64,000 bases of DNA from Cristatella mucedo (taxonomy: Eukaryota > Bryozoa > Phylactolaemata > Cristatellidae). Shown piece by piece: positions 1 through 12,297 of this stretch (the stretch's first letter is position 1; every line of letters begins with the position of its first letter). The DNA is taken from assembly GCA_009760855.2 (NCBI GenBank), contig WPIO01000026.1, positions 4,779,001 to 4,843,000 on the forward strand, written 5' to 3'. The notes beneath the pieces were generated by a model. That model had not been told where the DNA came from and ran no database searches. It was given only the letters and a program-made list of their open reading frames with translations. The translations under genes and the position numbers were made by a program.

Positions 1-14
1 ATGTGCAAAGAATA

Positions 15-176
15 AATTAACTTTTAACTCATTTAACAGCCTTATTTATATAGTGGCAAAAGAGTCTTCACGGCTACCATCACCTCGAACACGGCAATAA
101 AGGATCGCCCACTGTGGGATTCGAACCCATGACCGGGTCGTGAAAAGCGAGCATCTTATCCCTGGGCTAAAACCGG
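15..176 (-). mobile_element. SINE-1 (tRNA-derived), minus strand
   Basis: Antisense B box (gggattcgaaccca) near 115 and the body gtcttcacggctaccatcac. The tail is at the left. Confidence 0.8.
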
Positions 177-701
177 AGGTGCATGGTTACACGTAAGCAC
201 ACGTGCTCTGTGGAGCGAGAAACATGCAGAACATCTTTTCTTAACGGTACATTCATCTCTTCGATTGACCACTGGGATCGGCTTGTACGACATGCAAAGA
301 ATAAAAACCAGGCCAAAATTGCCATGCTATTCAAATGAGATGAAAACTCCACGGCTGTGCCATAAACTTGCACCAATCAAGGGCATCTAAACACCTTTTC
401 TGTGGCCATTCAGTCTTCTGCAGTGACCCTAAACGCTTGCATCGTGTGTAGCTCGGACCACACAAAGCCTTGTATACAGGCTTACTGTTACCGCTGAAGT
501 CTTCGACGAAACAGTCCTATCCCATCTGCCCATGCGTGCATTCGATACTGTTCTCTCAGACAGTACAGATGCAAACGAATGAATGAGGCTGCTGAATCAG
601 CCAATGTTTGTTTTGTTTGCTAGACACTGTAGCATTCTAGTCACAGTGCAGCATTCTAGCCATAGTGCCTGACTGAACCCAGTGTATTCAGTCATCTTAA
701 A
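177..701. other. Unassigned, no gene seen
   Basis: Only short chance frames. A small local repeat of the form gtgcagcattctag occurs near 640. Confidence 0.5.
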
Positions 702-862
702 CTAGGTCAGTCAGTTGCTTTCACGACCTCGGTCCGAGGTCGTGGGTTCGATTCCTGCGGTGGGCGATTCTTTATCACCACTGCAAGCGGTGGTGATAGC
801 CATAAAGGCTCGTCTGTCGCTATACAAAAGTGGCCGTTTAATCAGCTAGGATTTATTTATTT
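702..862 (+). mobile_element. SINE-1, plus strand
   Basis: tttcacgacctcggtccgag, B box GGTTCGATTCC at 746, body to ctgtcgctatacaaaa, and an ATTTATTTATTTT tail. The pol III A box side is degraded. Confidence 0.87.
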
Positions 863-1139
863 TATCAGACATAGCTGCTTATAGCAAAATCTCCAGCTGG
901 ATAGAGCAAAGCCGGTATAGACCTTGTAACTGTATTCTGGAAAGGTAAACAGGAGCACATGACAGCATTAAAAAGTCCTGTTTGTAGTGCTCCTAATGAC
1001 AGACATTGTCTCATGCATAAGCATGCAAAAGCACGCAAGAAGTCACTATAGGCAACTGGTTTGTAGGACTCCTGTTTAGTAGTATGTTCAGAATCGTGCA
1101 CAGGTGAGCAAGCATAGCATAGGTAAAAAGTGTTCAAGT

Positions 1140-2890
1140 TCACTGAGGCTAGGGAAAGCTGAGTGGAACAGGTGAGTCTTTAGCTGAGGCCTTAATGATG
1201 CAAAGTCAATTAAGGTGGTGACAGAAGCCGGAAGCGAGTTCCAGACATTCGGTGCATACAAACTCGGGCCGAATCACCATAAGATTTCAGTTTACTGCTA
1301 AGGAACTGCTAGACAACTGAAAGCCCAGGTGTGGTTGGTGCAAGAGCACACTAAAGGAGCAAGGTCGGATAAGTGGGCTGGTGCAAGCAAGTAAAGCAAT
1401 CTGTAAGCCCAGAGAGAATCTCAAATTCAGCATTTAGTGGGTCCCTATGATTCGTCCTTCATGTGCTTATGCGTGCTGACACTGTGCATGCTGCCACTAA
1501 CCACATTATTTGAATGCTGACCACGTGCATGTCACCCCTAACTATGTTATTCAGTTTGTTTGTTTATCAAGCATGATATTACTCACCATTCAATTGCATT
1601 TCCCTTTGCAGCAAATGTAAAGCGCCTAGAGAGAGATTGAGTTCTCTGAGGGCGCTTTATCAAGAACATTATTATTATTATTATTATTATTAAATTCGAT
1701 GCTTGATAGGTAAGCCAGTGAAGCCCAGATAGAAGGGGTGTGGTGTGGGGGCTGTGATGTTGACTACAGACCAGACCAAATGCTCAGTTTTCAACAATGC
1801 ACAAGACTGAAAGCACAGATCATGAGTCCTGAATAAAGGGAATTTCATTAATCTCAGTGACAGCCAAACTAGTTCACAAGTTTTCGACATGATGTCGGCC
1901 TCGTGTCTAAGCAGGTCTTATGTTGGCGATGTTCTTTAGCTGAAAGGAGGCTGCCTTGACAGCACAGGCAATGTGCTCATCTAATGACAAGTCGTTTTAG
2001 AACAGCATGCTCAGATTACAGGCAGACGTCACACACGTGATAGTTAGGTTAGGTGAACAAAGTGAGGGTGAGGTCTTCTAATTTTAGGGTGACAGTAGGC
2101 TTGCCCGCAACTATTAGGTTGGTCTTACATCCTTTAGCTTCAGGAAGTATGTGCCATCCAAGAGCAAATGCCGTCGATTCGGGCTGAAAGTGAGATAAGT
2201 GAGTCACATGCAGAGCAAGGGTGAGAAGGCTCTGAGGATAGGTAGAGCCGAGTGTCACATAGATCACTAGGCTAGGTGCTGAACAGGAAGCATTTCAGGA
2301 GAAAGTTGATTGTCGACATGGGCATTATTTTATTATGCATCTGTGATTCAACAATGTCTCTATAGAAGCTAGACTTAGCCTTTGCGAGGATCAATTGGTA
2401 CGATCTACAGTCGCCCTCGTATGCCTGTCGATGGACAGTCAGTCCTGACATCTTGTGTGCTTTTGCAAGCTTGCGCTAAGTAGCCCTAGCTAGCTTAATG
2501 TCTGAAGTAAACCATAAACCATCAGGGAGAGAGAGGGAGTGCTTTGAGAGGCAAACTCAACTAGAACATCGGCTAGTGTCGTGTCGTATTTAAACTCTAA
2601 CATCACTCACTGAGGTAGAACCTCACTCAGTTTAGCACTTGGCCAGAGACACATTGGCATGATGAGAGGTGTCCCCAAAATGATCTGGTCAATTGTGTCA
2701 AACACTCCTGAGAGAACTAGAAGAACTAAAACACGATTGGAGCTTGCTATCAAGATCCAAATAACTGGTGCAAGCATTTACCTGCAGAGCCACCACTTGC
2801 ACAAGTGTCTTGGATAAGAATTGCAGAAGTAATACTGGACTATGATGCTTTGGTGTTCAGGGTCTTGAATAGGTTTTTTCCTAATTGGCC
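1140..2890 (-). mobile_element. Ancient LINE-A-like copy, minus strand
   Basis: Weak but collinear similarity to 59340-60450, for example near 1225 (gagttccag), 1925-2010, 2070-2130 and 2690-2720. It is interrupted at 1425-1692 by a plus-strand LINE-A 3' end. No usable reading frame remains. Confidence 0.55.
1425..1692 (+). mobile_element. LINE-A 3' end, plus strand
   Basis: Holds the 3' UTR with the GCGCCTAGAGAGAG...CTCTGAGGGCGC hairpin (1621-1660) and ends in (ATT)n at 1671-1692. It is inserted into an older minus-strand LINE. Confidence 0.85.
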
Positions 2891-3224
2891 CGACTACACT
2901 TGTTTTCCGAGGGGCGGACACTTCACCGGCAACCAGGAACAGCAGAGTGTAGCAGAATGGCCTTATTTATGAGGAGTCATGAGTGGGCACTGGATTTCTT
3001 GCATATAAGCTGAACTCGTGATCAACCTCCACATCCTGCCTGGGAATCCCAAAGGACCTGTGGTCACTGGCAAACCTAATCTGCTACTCAGAAACTGAAA
3101 GCTCTCAGCCTGAAAATGGACTGGCCAACTAGCTCCACCTAGCAGCCTAAGCACGAAATTTTAAAAAAGTCCCAATCCAAAATGACTTCACTGGTTGACG
3201 ACTTCGGTACCAGTCAAGTCTGCT

Positions 3225-3960
3225 AATTTTCAGCTACGAAACATTTCGGAAATTCGGGCCGGCTTAGATAAGAATGCCATACGCCAAGCTGGTAAATGCA
3301 TTAGTGACATCCCCCTCTACACTTCTGTAATTCACTAGTTGCATATCTCCATGACTGTGCAATAACAAAGCGCTTACAGTTGATGCAAAACTCAGATGCT
3401 ATGCTTGTCTGTCGTGAACCTCGCAACTGCCTTACTGTACCACTTATCGCCGACCAGCAATGGCAGATCAAGAGAAAGAAATGCATGTACATCAAGCTTC
3501 TCGACTTCAAGGCTTGCAAACCGAACTTCGGGTTCTTCCACTCCCTTGCTCCAGCTCAACTATTGGAAATACTGTCTTCTAGAGCCTCGCATCGTAGCAC
3601 CTCTTCTGACTCAAGTCATTTATCTGTGCCCATAACCCACATCAAACCATTTACAGAACATGCCTTCAGTCCAGTATGCCTTAAAGTCTAGAGCTCACAA
3701 CCAATTGGTGCCGAATCACTTAAACTGACCACATTTAAAAAGAAGCTAATACTTATTTGCTTGTGCAGCATTTGCGCAGTCCTTGTAAAACAAACTTGTA
3801 AAACTGTCCTTTGAGTGCTCATGGGTGCTGAAATTGTGCATGTTATTATTATTGAATTGACCTGCTCCTTGCACTCGTTTGCATTCTGTCCCGCACAGGA
3901 AACGAGCCTAGAAGTAGATTTAGTTCTCATAAGGTGCTATAGAAATAATTTATTATTATT
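3225..3960 (+). mobile_element. LINE-A, degenerate plus-strand copy
   Basis: RT C-terminal similarity (FHSLAPAQLLEIL near 3535) and a weak hairpin followed by TTATTATT at 3948-3960. The open frames at 3380-3691 are fragments of it. Confidence 0.7.
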
Positions 3961-6679
3961 GTCATGTACGGACAGCCCTAGCAACCGTGACATGATGGAG
4001 TGGCCACTCGATGCACGTCTCAGCAGATGACTTACCCGGCCATCTGACTCAACATCGATACGGCAGTGTTGATAAGCAACGTTCGGCAGCTGGATACGTA
4101 TGTCACACTCAGTTCCCCTGCAATCAAAGTTAATCTTCAATAGTGAATATCCTGGCAACTGCCGCTACCATTGCATAGAAAAAATGCAACTGCACGTCGT
4201 GCCAAACGAGAACGGGCGGAATAACAGTACGAGCATGCACACAGCTGGGTTCGTTTAAATTAATTAAATTAGACACTAAGCCTTACTTCGGTCATATGGT
4301 GGTTTGCTAGACTTCATTCACAAGCACAAAACAAAAAGCAATATGGAACGACGTCTTACCTTCCAATCACACACTGTTTACCAGTAAGAGGATAGCTGGG
4401 ACCATCGGCTCCATTACGCTTAATGACAATAATCTGTGCACAGTTGTCAGCAACTGCAGGTGACGACATAGCTTTACACCTCTGTACCGAGAATCTTTAA
4501 AACAACAGACATAATAATAAGTATGAGCCAGTCTATGTGCTTGAATATATTCAGCCTAAGAGGACACACGGACAAGCAAAGGGAAAGCCACGCAAAGGCA
4601 ACTTTGGGCGTCACCACAGCAGCAAATAATCAAGCTCTTCTTGCAGTTTCTCACAAGTACCATACAAACCTGCCATTGCCCTAGGTCCGTCCTCAAACCA
4701 GCGCGCATCCTAATGATAACCCGTGTGTCCTTCCTTGTCATCGTACATTTAAAGCTGTGTATGCACTGTCGATCATTCGATTACCATCCCATTTAACTTG
4801 CTGCGCCTTGAGGCGCCGTCTAATCGGCTACATTATTAACAAGGTCTCAAAAAGACTTGAAACAAACAAGCGAAAAACAACTGCTACTCCACAAATAGAT
4901 GAGAGTACTGTATCAAGCATCAGTTGAAAAACCGTATTCGACATACAACAAGGAGACTACTAAGCCTGTCTTGAATAGCAGTGAATGAAGTAGTAGTGGT
5001 AGTAGCCAAGCAGAGATTACCACATGGCAGAGCATAGACCCAAGACGGATTGCAGAAAAGGCTGAAAGCGTTACCAGGAGTCACGGGTGAAGAGCAAGTA
5101 CAACTAGTCGCCAAGGTAAACCGAGCTTCGGGGCAGCAGGCGGCTACTGCCAACTGACAGGGACCAGCCACGAGAGGACGAAACCGAAAAGTGAAAACAG
5201 AGCACTGATGCCTATATGCACTGCTATCTGCCAGGGCAGAATACTAACGACTGTGGGCAAGGCAAAGCAGCATCAGCAGCTAGGGTAGCTGCTACAGCTG
5301 GGCATAGCACACCAGTGAAGCCGGTCGGCACAGGTGAGTGTCCCCCACAAAGCTCGCTCCGATGCCATTGCCGTACTGGGTTCAGGTTGCCACAACACAT
5401 CCTTCACTGGCTCCCTCCACCCCCACTTTAGTAGCACTCCAGATGCCATCACGGCAAGAGCCTCAGCATCGGTTTGGCAGCATCTTTTGCATCCAAACCA
5501 TATCCTGTCACAAGCTGAACAGAGCAGACTTCAGCAAAGCAAAAGCCCAGATAACAGCTACTTCCGGCAATGCGCCACCGATGGTTGCACATGCGATCAT
5601 CATCTCCACTGCCTACGACCTTGCTGGAGAGTGGTAGCGTAGCACCAGGCTGGTGGGCACCCGTCCATCACGTACGAATACACCACGAGACTCTTGCTTT
5701 ATACGAATGCCTGCTGTACAGACCGGAAGACCGAACCAGACCTCGACAGGTTGCTAAGGGCAACTTTCAGCACACCATACTTGAACCTTGTGCAGTTTAA
5801 AGTCAGCACTGAGCAACACTAATGCATTGCCAATAAATTACTTTCAATTAAGCACTGGTTCACAATGCAGCGCACATTAAAATCGGCTACCGCACTGCTT
5901 CCAAGAGCCGACAGTCAATACATCCTGTCAAGGAGGTGCTGTTCTTGCTTCGTGCACAAGACGTGTTCTTGCTTCGTGCACAAGACTATCATTTCGACCA
6001 CCAATGTGGCCAGGGTCCTGCTGCGACGGCCTCGGATCCGTCCCATCACTTCAGCAAGGAACACTAAGACCGACTCCTGCATTATCTAATATCATTCAAT
6101 AAGTCCACTCGGAAGAAATTGTTGAATAACTATGGCAATACCAATGTACAATAAGTAACTAAATATAAACTCCAATAATCCTGGCACGGCGATTTTAAAA
6201 ATGTATAGCCTATATTAGTTACTGTCCAACAGCCGACCATGCAACTACACTCAATCTTAGATGATTACTCTACACTTATGGCTAATGCTTGCAACAGAGT
6301 TTGGTCGGTAATGGGGGAGGGCAGGCATGTTTATAAAAACCAATGTGAGAGTTCACACAGGGTGGCTCTATAAGCAGCATCCCTCTCTAACCCTTTGTCA
6401 CAGACCCCCTGTATAACCTTGGTCATAAGCAGGATGATTTCAAGGCAAATAGGCAAAGGGCAAATGTCCCCAAGAAGAGAGCAGCACTGCCAGGCAGGCC
6501 CTCTTAGTAAAACAGAGGTGTAGGAGGAAATCAGGAACATCATTAGACGAATGTGCCAAGAGTGAGTGTCCCCTCTCGACCGTAGACGCTTTGCCAGGAA
6601 GGAAAGTAGAGAGAGATAGCTTGCCAGTCGGTGGCAAGTTCTGAGCTTTGGGAACAATATAGTGTTAATAAGTCACGGT
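3961..6679. other. Unassigned intergenic DNA
   Basis: No supported exon, RNA gene or element. The overlapping plus frames at 5216-5800 are in a CA-rich stretch and have no recognisable domain or clear splice context. Confidence 0.5.
5936..5986 (+). repeat. 24-bp tandem duplication
   Basis: gttcttgcttcgtgcacaag occurs twice in direct succession (5940 and 5964). Confidence 0.9.
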
Positions 6680-7345
6680 CTGCAAGAGATTTTAAGTTAG
6701 ATGGGGCTACAACCAACTGACCAGAGTCAGAAGAGCTGGAGGGGCAAAGTGAGGCCTGGTGGGATAACTAATTCCGATAGGTAGGCCAGAGCAAGAGAAT
6801 GAAGGGACCCAAAGGTCTTAATCTTGGATCAGACAGAATCTTGGGGTAAAAATAAATAATACTCGCTGATTCAACAGCCTCTTCTATATAGCGACAACAG
6901 AACCTTTACGGCTATCACCATCGTTTGCAGCAGCAATAAAGAATCACCCACCGCAGGATTCGAACCCACGACCTCGTGACCGAGGTCGTGTAAAGCACCT
7001 AGTGTACCATGATGGCTCACCAAGTCGATATGCAGCTTGATAGAGAGCATGGCAGATTGGTGAGCAGCGGTGGTCGAATGCATAGACCTGCGTGGCTGTG
7101 GTGTCTTTATCTAAGCATGAATTTTTGCAACGTTATGTAGGTTTAAGTCGGCAGATTTTACTGTTGAGCCGATATGCCCACCTGGAGAATGGTCATTTTG
7201 GAAGAGGCCGCTCAGATTCTATGCTGGGGGTACAATGAATACACTAGTCAGTAAGATTTGGAGGGTAAGCTTATCAAGTTTTTGAGTAACACGAGGAAGT
7301 TGGTCGTTATAAGGAAGTTGGTCGTCATTCAATCTAAGAACTATG
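6680..7345 (-). mobile_element. LINE-A, older minus-strand fragment split by a SINE-1
   Basis: 6690-6845 matches the RT C-terminal part of the reference and 7115-7340 matches the segment further upstream in it. A SINE-1 lies between. The next LINE-A begins right after it. Confidence 0.65.
6853..7020 (-). mobile_element. SINE-1, minus strand, inside a LINE-A
   Basis: gattcgaacccacgacctc near 6958 and the palindromic acctcgtgaccgaggt arm. It splits the older LINE-A at 6680-7345. Confidence 0.85.
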
Positions 7346-7364
7346 CCATTACAGCACTAATAAA

Positions 7365-8640
7365 TATGACGTTTTTATAGCACCCTCAAAGAACTAAATC
7401 TCTTTTAGGCACAATATAAGCTTTAGATGAAGCATGTCAATATGTTTAGTGATAACCTGCAGTGTCAGCACCCATAAGCACACAACAGACAATTCACAAG
7501 GACCCAGCACATGCCGTGAGGAATGGGTGCATTTTTTGCTTCTTTTTAAACGACAAGTCCCGGCTTGTCACTTCATCAATCGGAAGTGAGTTGAGTGCAC
7601 ACGAACTAAAGTCACAGACTCCAAAGGAGTTCGCGTTGGTTATAGGTATATCTGAAAGACTTGAGTCGGGAGAGCCGGTGGTACGGTGCCTAGCCTGATT
7701 GGGTAATAGCTTCAATAGGTATGCTGGAGAAGAGAATGGAAGGACGTTAAAGCAAGTGACAAAACCTTGAAGTCGTTGTGCTGCCTGATGGAAAGCCTGT
7801 GCAGGTCGGTGGTGTAATGTGGCAATTTTGACGCTCATGAGAGACAAGCCTAGCTGCACAGTTGTGCAACAACTGTAAGCCCCTTAATGCACAGGCCAGT
7901 TCTTAAAGTAGTGGGTCACAGAAGTTGAGATGGGACATAACGAATGCCTGGACTAACTTGAATGTGACGTCCATGTGCAGGTCCGAATTTTCGCATTGCT
8001 AAGCAGCTGAAACTAGGCAACCTTGGCCGTGAAGCTGATGTAGTCGCCTACTGAAAGGTCACTTTAGAATAGGAAACCGAAATTCATGAAGATGCTATAA
8101 GGAATATGACGGCCAGTAAACTTTTGTAGTATAGGTATCCCAATATCTGAGTAAGACTTGGTTTGTCAGTAACTAGTAAGCTGGCTAGATCGTCATTCAA
8201 TTTGATACAAGTGTGAATACCAGAAGACGTGCAGCAAGAGAGTTGAGAGTCCGATGAACTGGAAGTCATGGAGGGATCAAAGCATAGGTACAGCTGTGTG
8301 TCATCTGCATAAAAACGAAAGCCTACATTGTGCTTAGTGATTACATCGGCCAGAGAGCATAAATTGTGAGAAAAATTGGACCAAGCACAGATCCCTGGGA
8401 TACCCCATACCTAAGAGACTCCTGAGACGACTGCTGCCTGTTGACATCAATGCTCTAGAGTCTCCCACTGAGATACGACCTAAACTATTGCAGTGCAGTG
8501 TCAGTGATGCCCAGGCAAGATGAGAGGCACTTGAGAAGGACCTGGTGATCAATAGCATCAAATCCTGCCGAAAGGTCAAGCAAATGCTAGCAGTACATGC
8601 TGCAATGAAGCTGAGAGATCGTGGTTACAAATTCGGAACG
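7365..8640 (-). mobile_element. LINE-A, degenerate minus-strand copy
   Basis: The 3' end is at 7375 (tail of the form TATAGCACCCTCAAAGAACT). The RT C-terminus lies at 7494-7859 and the RT core at 8290-8625, readable by comparison with 59302-60440. Many frameshifts. Confidence 0.8.
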
Positions 8641-9741
8641 GAGAATGCTTTGAACCTCCATGCCAGGGTAGTCCAAGCCAGATGAACTCTTCTGGGATTA
8701 TTATCCCCTATCCCTACCTTATGTCCTCCCATTCTATCCCCTCCCCATCTATCCCGCCCGACAGCTAAGGCTACCGACATGCTCAGGAAACCTGCAGGAA
8801 CCCTGCGAACCCCCCCCCCACCGGTAACTATACGCGTGCATAGACTAGAGCTCCTGGCACAGATTGTGACTGCTAGGTAGCCTAGGCTACAGCTCAAGAT
8901 GATGTGATCAGTCCTTCCTCAGACCTAGTGGATGGAAAATGCTTGCAATGCAGGGGCTAAATAACACTAAACCTATGATCGTTTAAAGAGATGCGTAGCA
9001 CAAAAATTCCATAGCAGATTAGTGCCAATATGAAGATGGAATGCAAACACACTGGCAAGAGCCTTAGTTTGAGACTAACCAATACCGTGCATATGGAAAA
9101 GAGAAGATGTAATATCAGTATTTAAAAGACACGACATCAATAGTGACATCATAAGAGCAACTTGAACAAGTTAAGAATCCTCAGATGAAGTGCCCAACTG
9201 AGCAGTCACTTTTTAACACAAATCTGGATGTGCTTCATGATTTTACAGAATGCCTTTTTAGTTGATTATATCCTCCGGTGTAGTTTATCAATCTTTCTAT
9301 TTAGATAATCTAAAGACAAAATTGGAAATGCATGGTTGCGACCCCCAGAGAGATTGTTTGCAACTCACTGTACAAATTTACTGACCCCCCCCCCCCCACT
9401 GGTGAGCCGAATGCAACTATAATTTACCTTGTAGGAACTTCAGATCGTACCGGTTAACGTCTACACAAAAACAATCCCAAGGCGCTTAGTTATAGGTGCG
9501 CCAGTAACATGGTGCTGCTTAAAATTGCAAATCCTTTCCAGATTGGTGGCGACCACATGGCACCACACTAGACGAAGCTCAAGGCAAGAGTTTAACGATT
9601 TGTTGCAGCTAGGACAAACTCAGGCAAGACAATTCCTACAATTGTTGCCGAGCTCCAGCAGCCACTGCACATGATGCACGAACTGGCAGCCACGACAGCT
9701 CGCGAACGCTGGATGCATAGGAACATCAATAAGCATAAAGA
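8641..9741. other. Unassigned, with C-tracts
   Basis: Homopolymeric C runs at 8811-8820 and 9387-9398. No other structure recognised. Confidence 0.5.
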
Positions 9742-9907
9742 AGTAACAGCTGATTTAACAGCCTTCTTTGTATAGCGACAGAAGAGCCTTGATGGCTATC
9801 ACCACCGCTTGCAGTGGCAATCAAGGATTGCCCACTGCAGGATTCGAACCCACAACCTCGGGACCGAGGTCGTGAAAAGCAACCACCTTACCTAGTGTGC
9901 CATCACG
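9742..9907 (-). mobile_element. SINE-1, minus strand
   Basis: Full-length copy: aacagccttctttgtatagc, antisense B box gattcgaaccca at 9842, palindrome cctcgggaccgaggt, and an A-box side ending cctagtgtgccatcacg. Confidence 0.87.
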
Positions 9908-11889
9908 GAAGCATGTCACACTAGTAGCAACTGTCAGCACTCCTATGGAATTCGGTCAACAGTAAAGGTGAGATCATCAACCCTAACGGCTAGCCATAGC
10001 CTAGCCTTGGAGGCTCACATCTAGCGCCCTGGCCTTCAGCACAGGTAGCTCTGATTCTCAGATCGCGCGACCGCGCCTTCCTGCAGGCAGATGCTTTGGG
10101 AGGAGCCTGCCACGCGAAATCAGACCAACTCACAGGCACCTCACGTCAGCACGGACAAAATGTCTTTCCGCCTAGCCAGCCCTCAGCACTCCAAGGCAGC
10201 CCAGCAGGGGGGGGATAGCCAACCTATTGAGACGCGATGGCCGGGCGGTGAGCAATGCCGGGCGCGGACGGTCGGCAGCTACTAACGACCATTGACACAG
10301 CAATGCAAACGATTCAACCGACTCAATTACAGCCTGCATCATCGCCGATTGCATCAAAGCCGCTCGGAAACCGGGCTAGCGGCGAAAAGCCACAACGATT
10401 TTGCACGAAATGCGAGCAACGCAAAATGTCATCCAGGCTCAAGCTCAAACAAAGAAGCGCGGCAACCGAAAGGCGGGGTTTGCCGCGTTGCTGCGCGACT
10501 TACCGGCTTCAACTGTATGCAAAATCTTGATGGATATTCTAGAGTTTACTTTCCTAATAGTCTCCTACGACGTGACTTGCAGTGTATGTGATGCCCCTGG
10601 AATGCTCATGCTATAACCAACTACACAACTAACTGTTGGCGCCCTACAGTTGAAGTTGCTTCACTACTGTATGCATGCGCGGTGAGCCAATTAAAACTAT
10701 AGACCCGAAAGCAAGCAAATACTTCAGCTATAAAGGTCAATTTTACGTTCAAATACAAAAAAATGGAATCAAAAATGATTTTTTCTTCTCTTATTGGCAT
10801 ACAGTGCGTCATTCGTTTCAGTTGCCAGCCGGCGCATTAATACAAGCTCCGTCTTTCAAACGGGTAGCCTCTCGATGCGGGCGGCCCACCTGGTCCGCCC
10901 ACGTCTTCCGGTGGCACTTGCAGCCAACATTTGCAGAATGCGGATTGCGTCGGCAACTTTGGCCAGGGTATACGTCACTGACGAGTATTTTAGTGTTTAA
11001 ACCATGCACAGCTTTGTGATGTGCAGCGCTCTAGGTAGCGCATAAAGACGAAAAAGTCTTTTCAACCGAGTAGAAGACGGCTCTCAGCCCTCTTATCGTT
11101 AATGTAATAGTGCGCCGTTGTCGCAACCACACTCGTAGATATATCGAATTAAGAAACGTTATATTACAAAATTTCTTAACTTGGATCGGTGGCAGCTTTC
11201 GGGAATTTCCAACGAGCTACTGTCCGGACAGTTCACCACACGCTAGGCAGAGTAAGTGGGCCTAACCAGCTGCGAACGCTGCCTTGCTAAAGATCGGCGC
11301 GTTGGCAATCATTCTACCCGCCAATATGGAAACACGCACGTTCCACGCATGCATTTGTGCATTGGGCAAAATTAGCCACCAGCCGGTGGTCGCTCTGCAG
11401 CCGCTCGTGCGCAACCTTTTTAGCAAAGTGCTTCGCCCTTTTTCGCTCCTTTTTTGCAAAGTGCCGATGCTTCGAGAACTACCGGAGACTTCCGCCTCGC
11501 GGTCAAGTACTACACGAAAAGAACCAACTACTGAGCTCCGACCACTCCATCCAGCAAATAAGCCATGAGCAGTGGAGGTGATAACAATCGCCTGGAGGCA
11601 GGATTCGATTAGCAGAAAGTTTGAAATGTACGCTTTTCCTGCGGAACGCGATTTTTTTCCTTGGTAGTAGGTGTTATTTCCTATCTGCTTGAGGCCTCCG
11701 ATGTACATCAAATTTCCATTATTTCCTAACAACATTTCTTTTTCGATCGGGACAGTGAGTACCTTTAAATTAAATCACTTCCGGTGGGAAAACGGATAAA
11801 TTCGAATCTTACGGTTCACATTATTCGGAACGAGCAACAATAAATCAAAGTGAACATGTATTTAATCTGAATTCGTACTAAAAATAACA
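9908..11889. other. Unassigned, moderately GC-rich
   Basis: Overlapping open frames on both strands (longest 157 codons, minus 11735-11262) show no family signature, and several are mirror frames of each other. A G8 run lies near 10208. I cannot support a gene. Confidence 0.45.
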
Positions 11890-12297
11890 ACTCAAATGGT
11901 TAAAAAAGTATCGTATGCTCTAGATTTGCGGCAACACTGCAAGTCGTTTTTTCAAAGAAGCTCAGAGACATAAACCCCAGCATGATTGTTTTCTTTTTAC
12001 TGTTTCCTTAGTAACTCCATTTCAAAGTACCGTACATCATGTTAAAAAAAGGCCGCTCGCATTACTCCTCTGACTGAGCCCATATTTTCCTTGAATCTCT
12101 TTAGATGAGCTTCAAGGATATGAACTCCGTCGGACATAACGATTCTCATTTTGGAACATTTCCTTACGCGAGCCTGAACCGGCTGCCCACAGTTGCCAGC
12201 CTTGCGATTGCTCAGAAAGACGTGAACCACAACTGCAACGAAACTGTTCCAAGCCGCTTTCTCCTTTCTGTTCAACTTTTTGGAGAATTCGCCTCAC
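11890..12297 (-). pseudogene. Degenerate fragment of a repetitive arthropod ORF family
   Basis: The minus-strand frame gives EFSKKLNRKEKAAWNSFVAV, then FLSNRKAGN and MSDGVHILEAHLKRFKENMG. This matches the AWNSF..V...FLGN.KA.NY ... S.K.H.L..H.D.F.EN.G pattern of a widespread, function-unknown, transposon-linked ORF family. The downstream GERFHQDI block is missing and stops follow. CRKSRAYDTF near 11940 may be its decayed C-terminus. Confidence 0.6.

Noticed and set aside
738-770. tRNA gene suggested by the GGTTCGATTCC B box
   Set aside because: There is no cloverleaf and no acceptor stem. The same unit recurs many times with a common non-tRNA 3' body, so these are SINEs.
1671-1692. ATT microsatellites as independent loci (also 38151, 49879, 59067 and others)
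   Set aside because: Nearly all sit exactly at the 3' end of LINE-A copies, so they are the element's tail.
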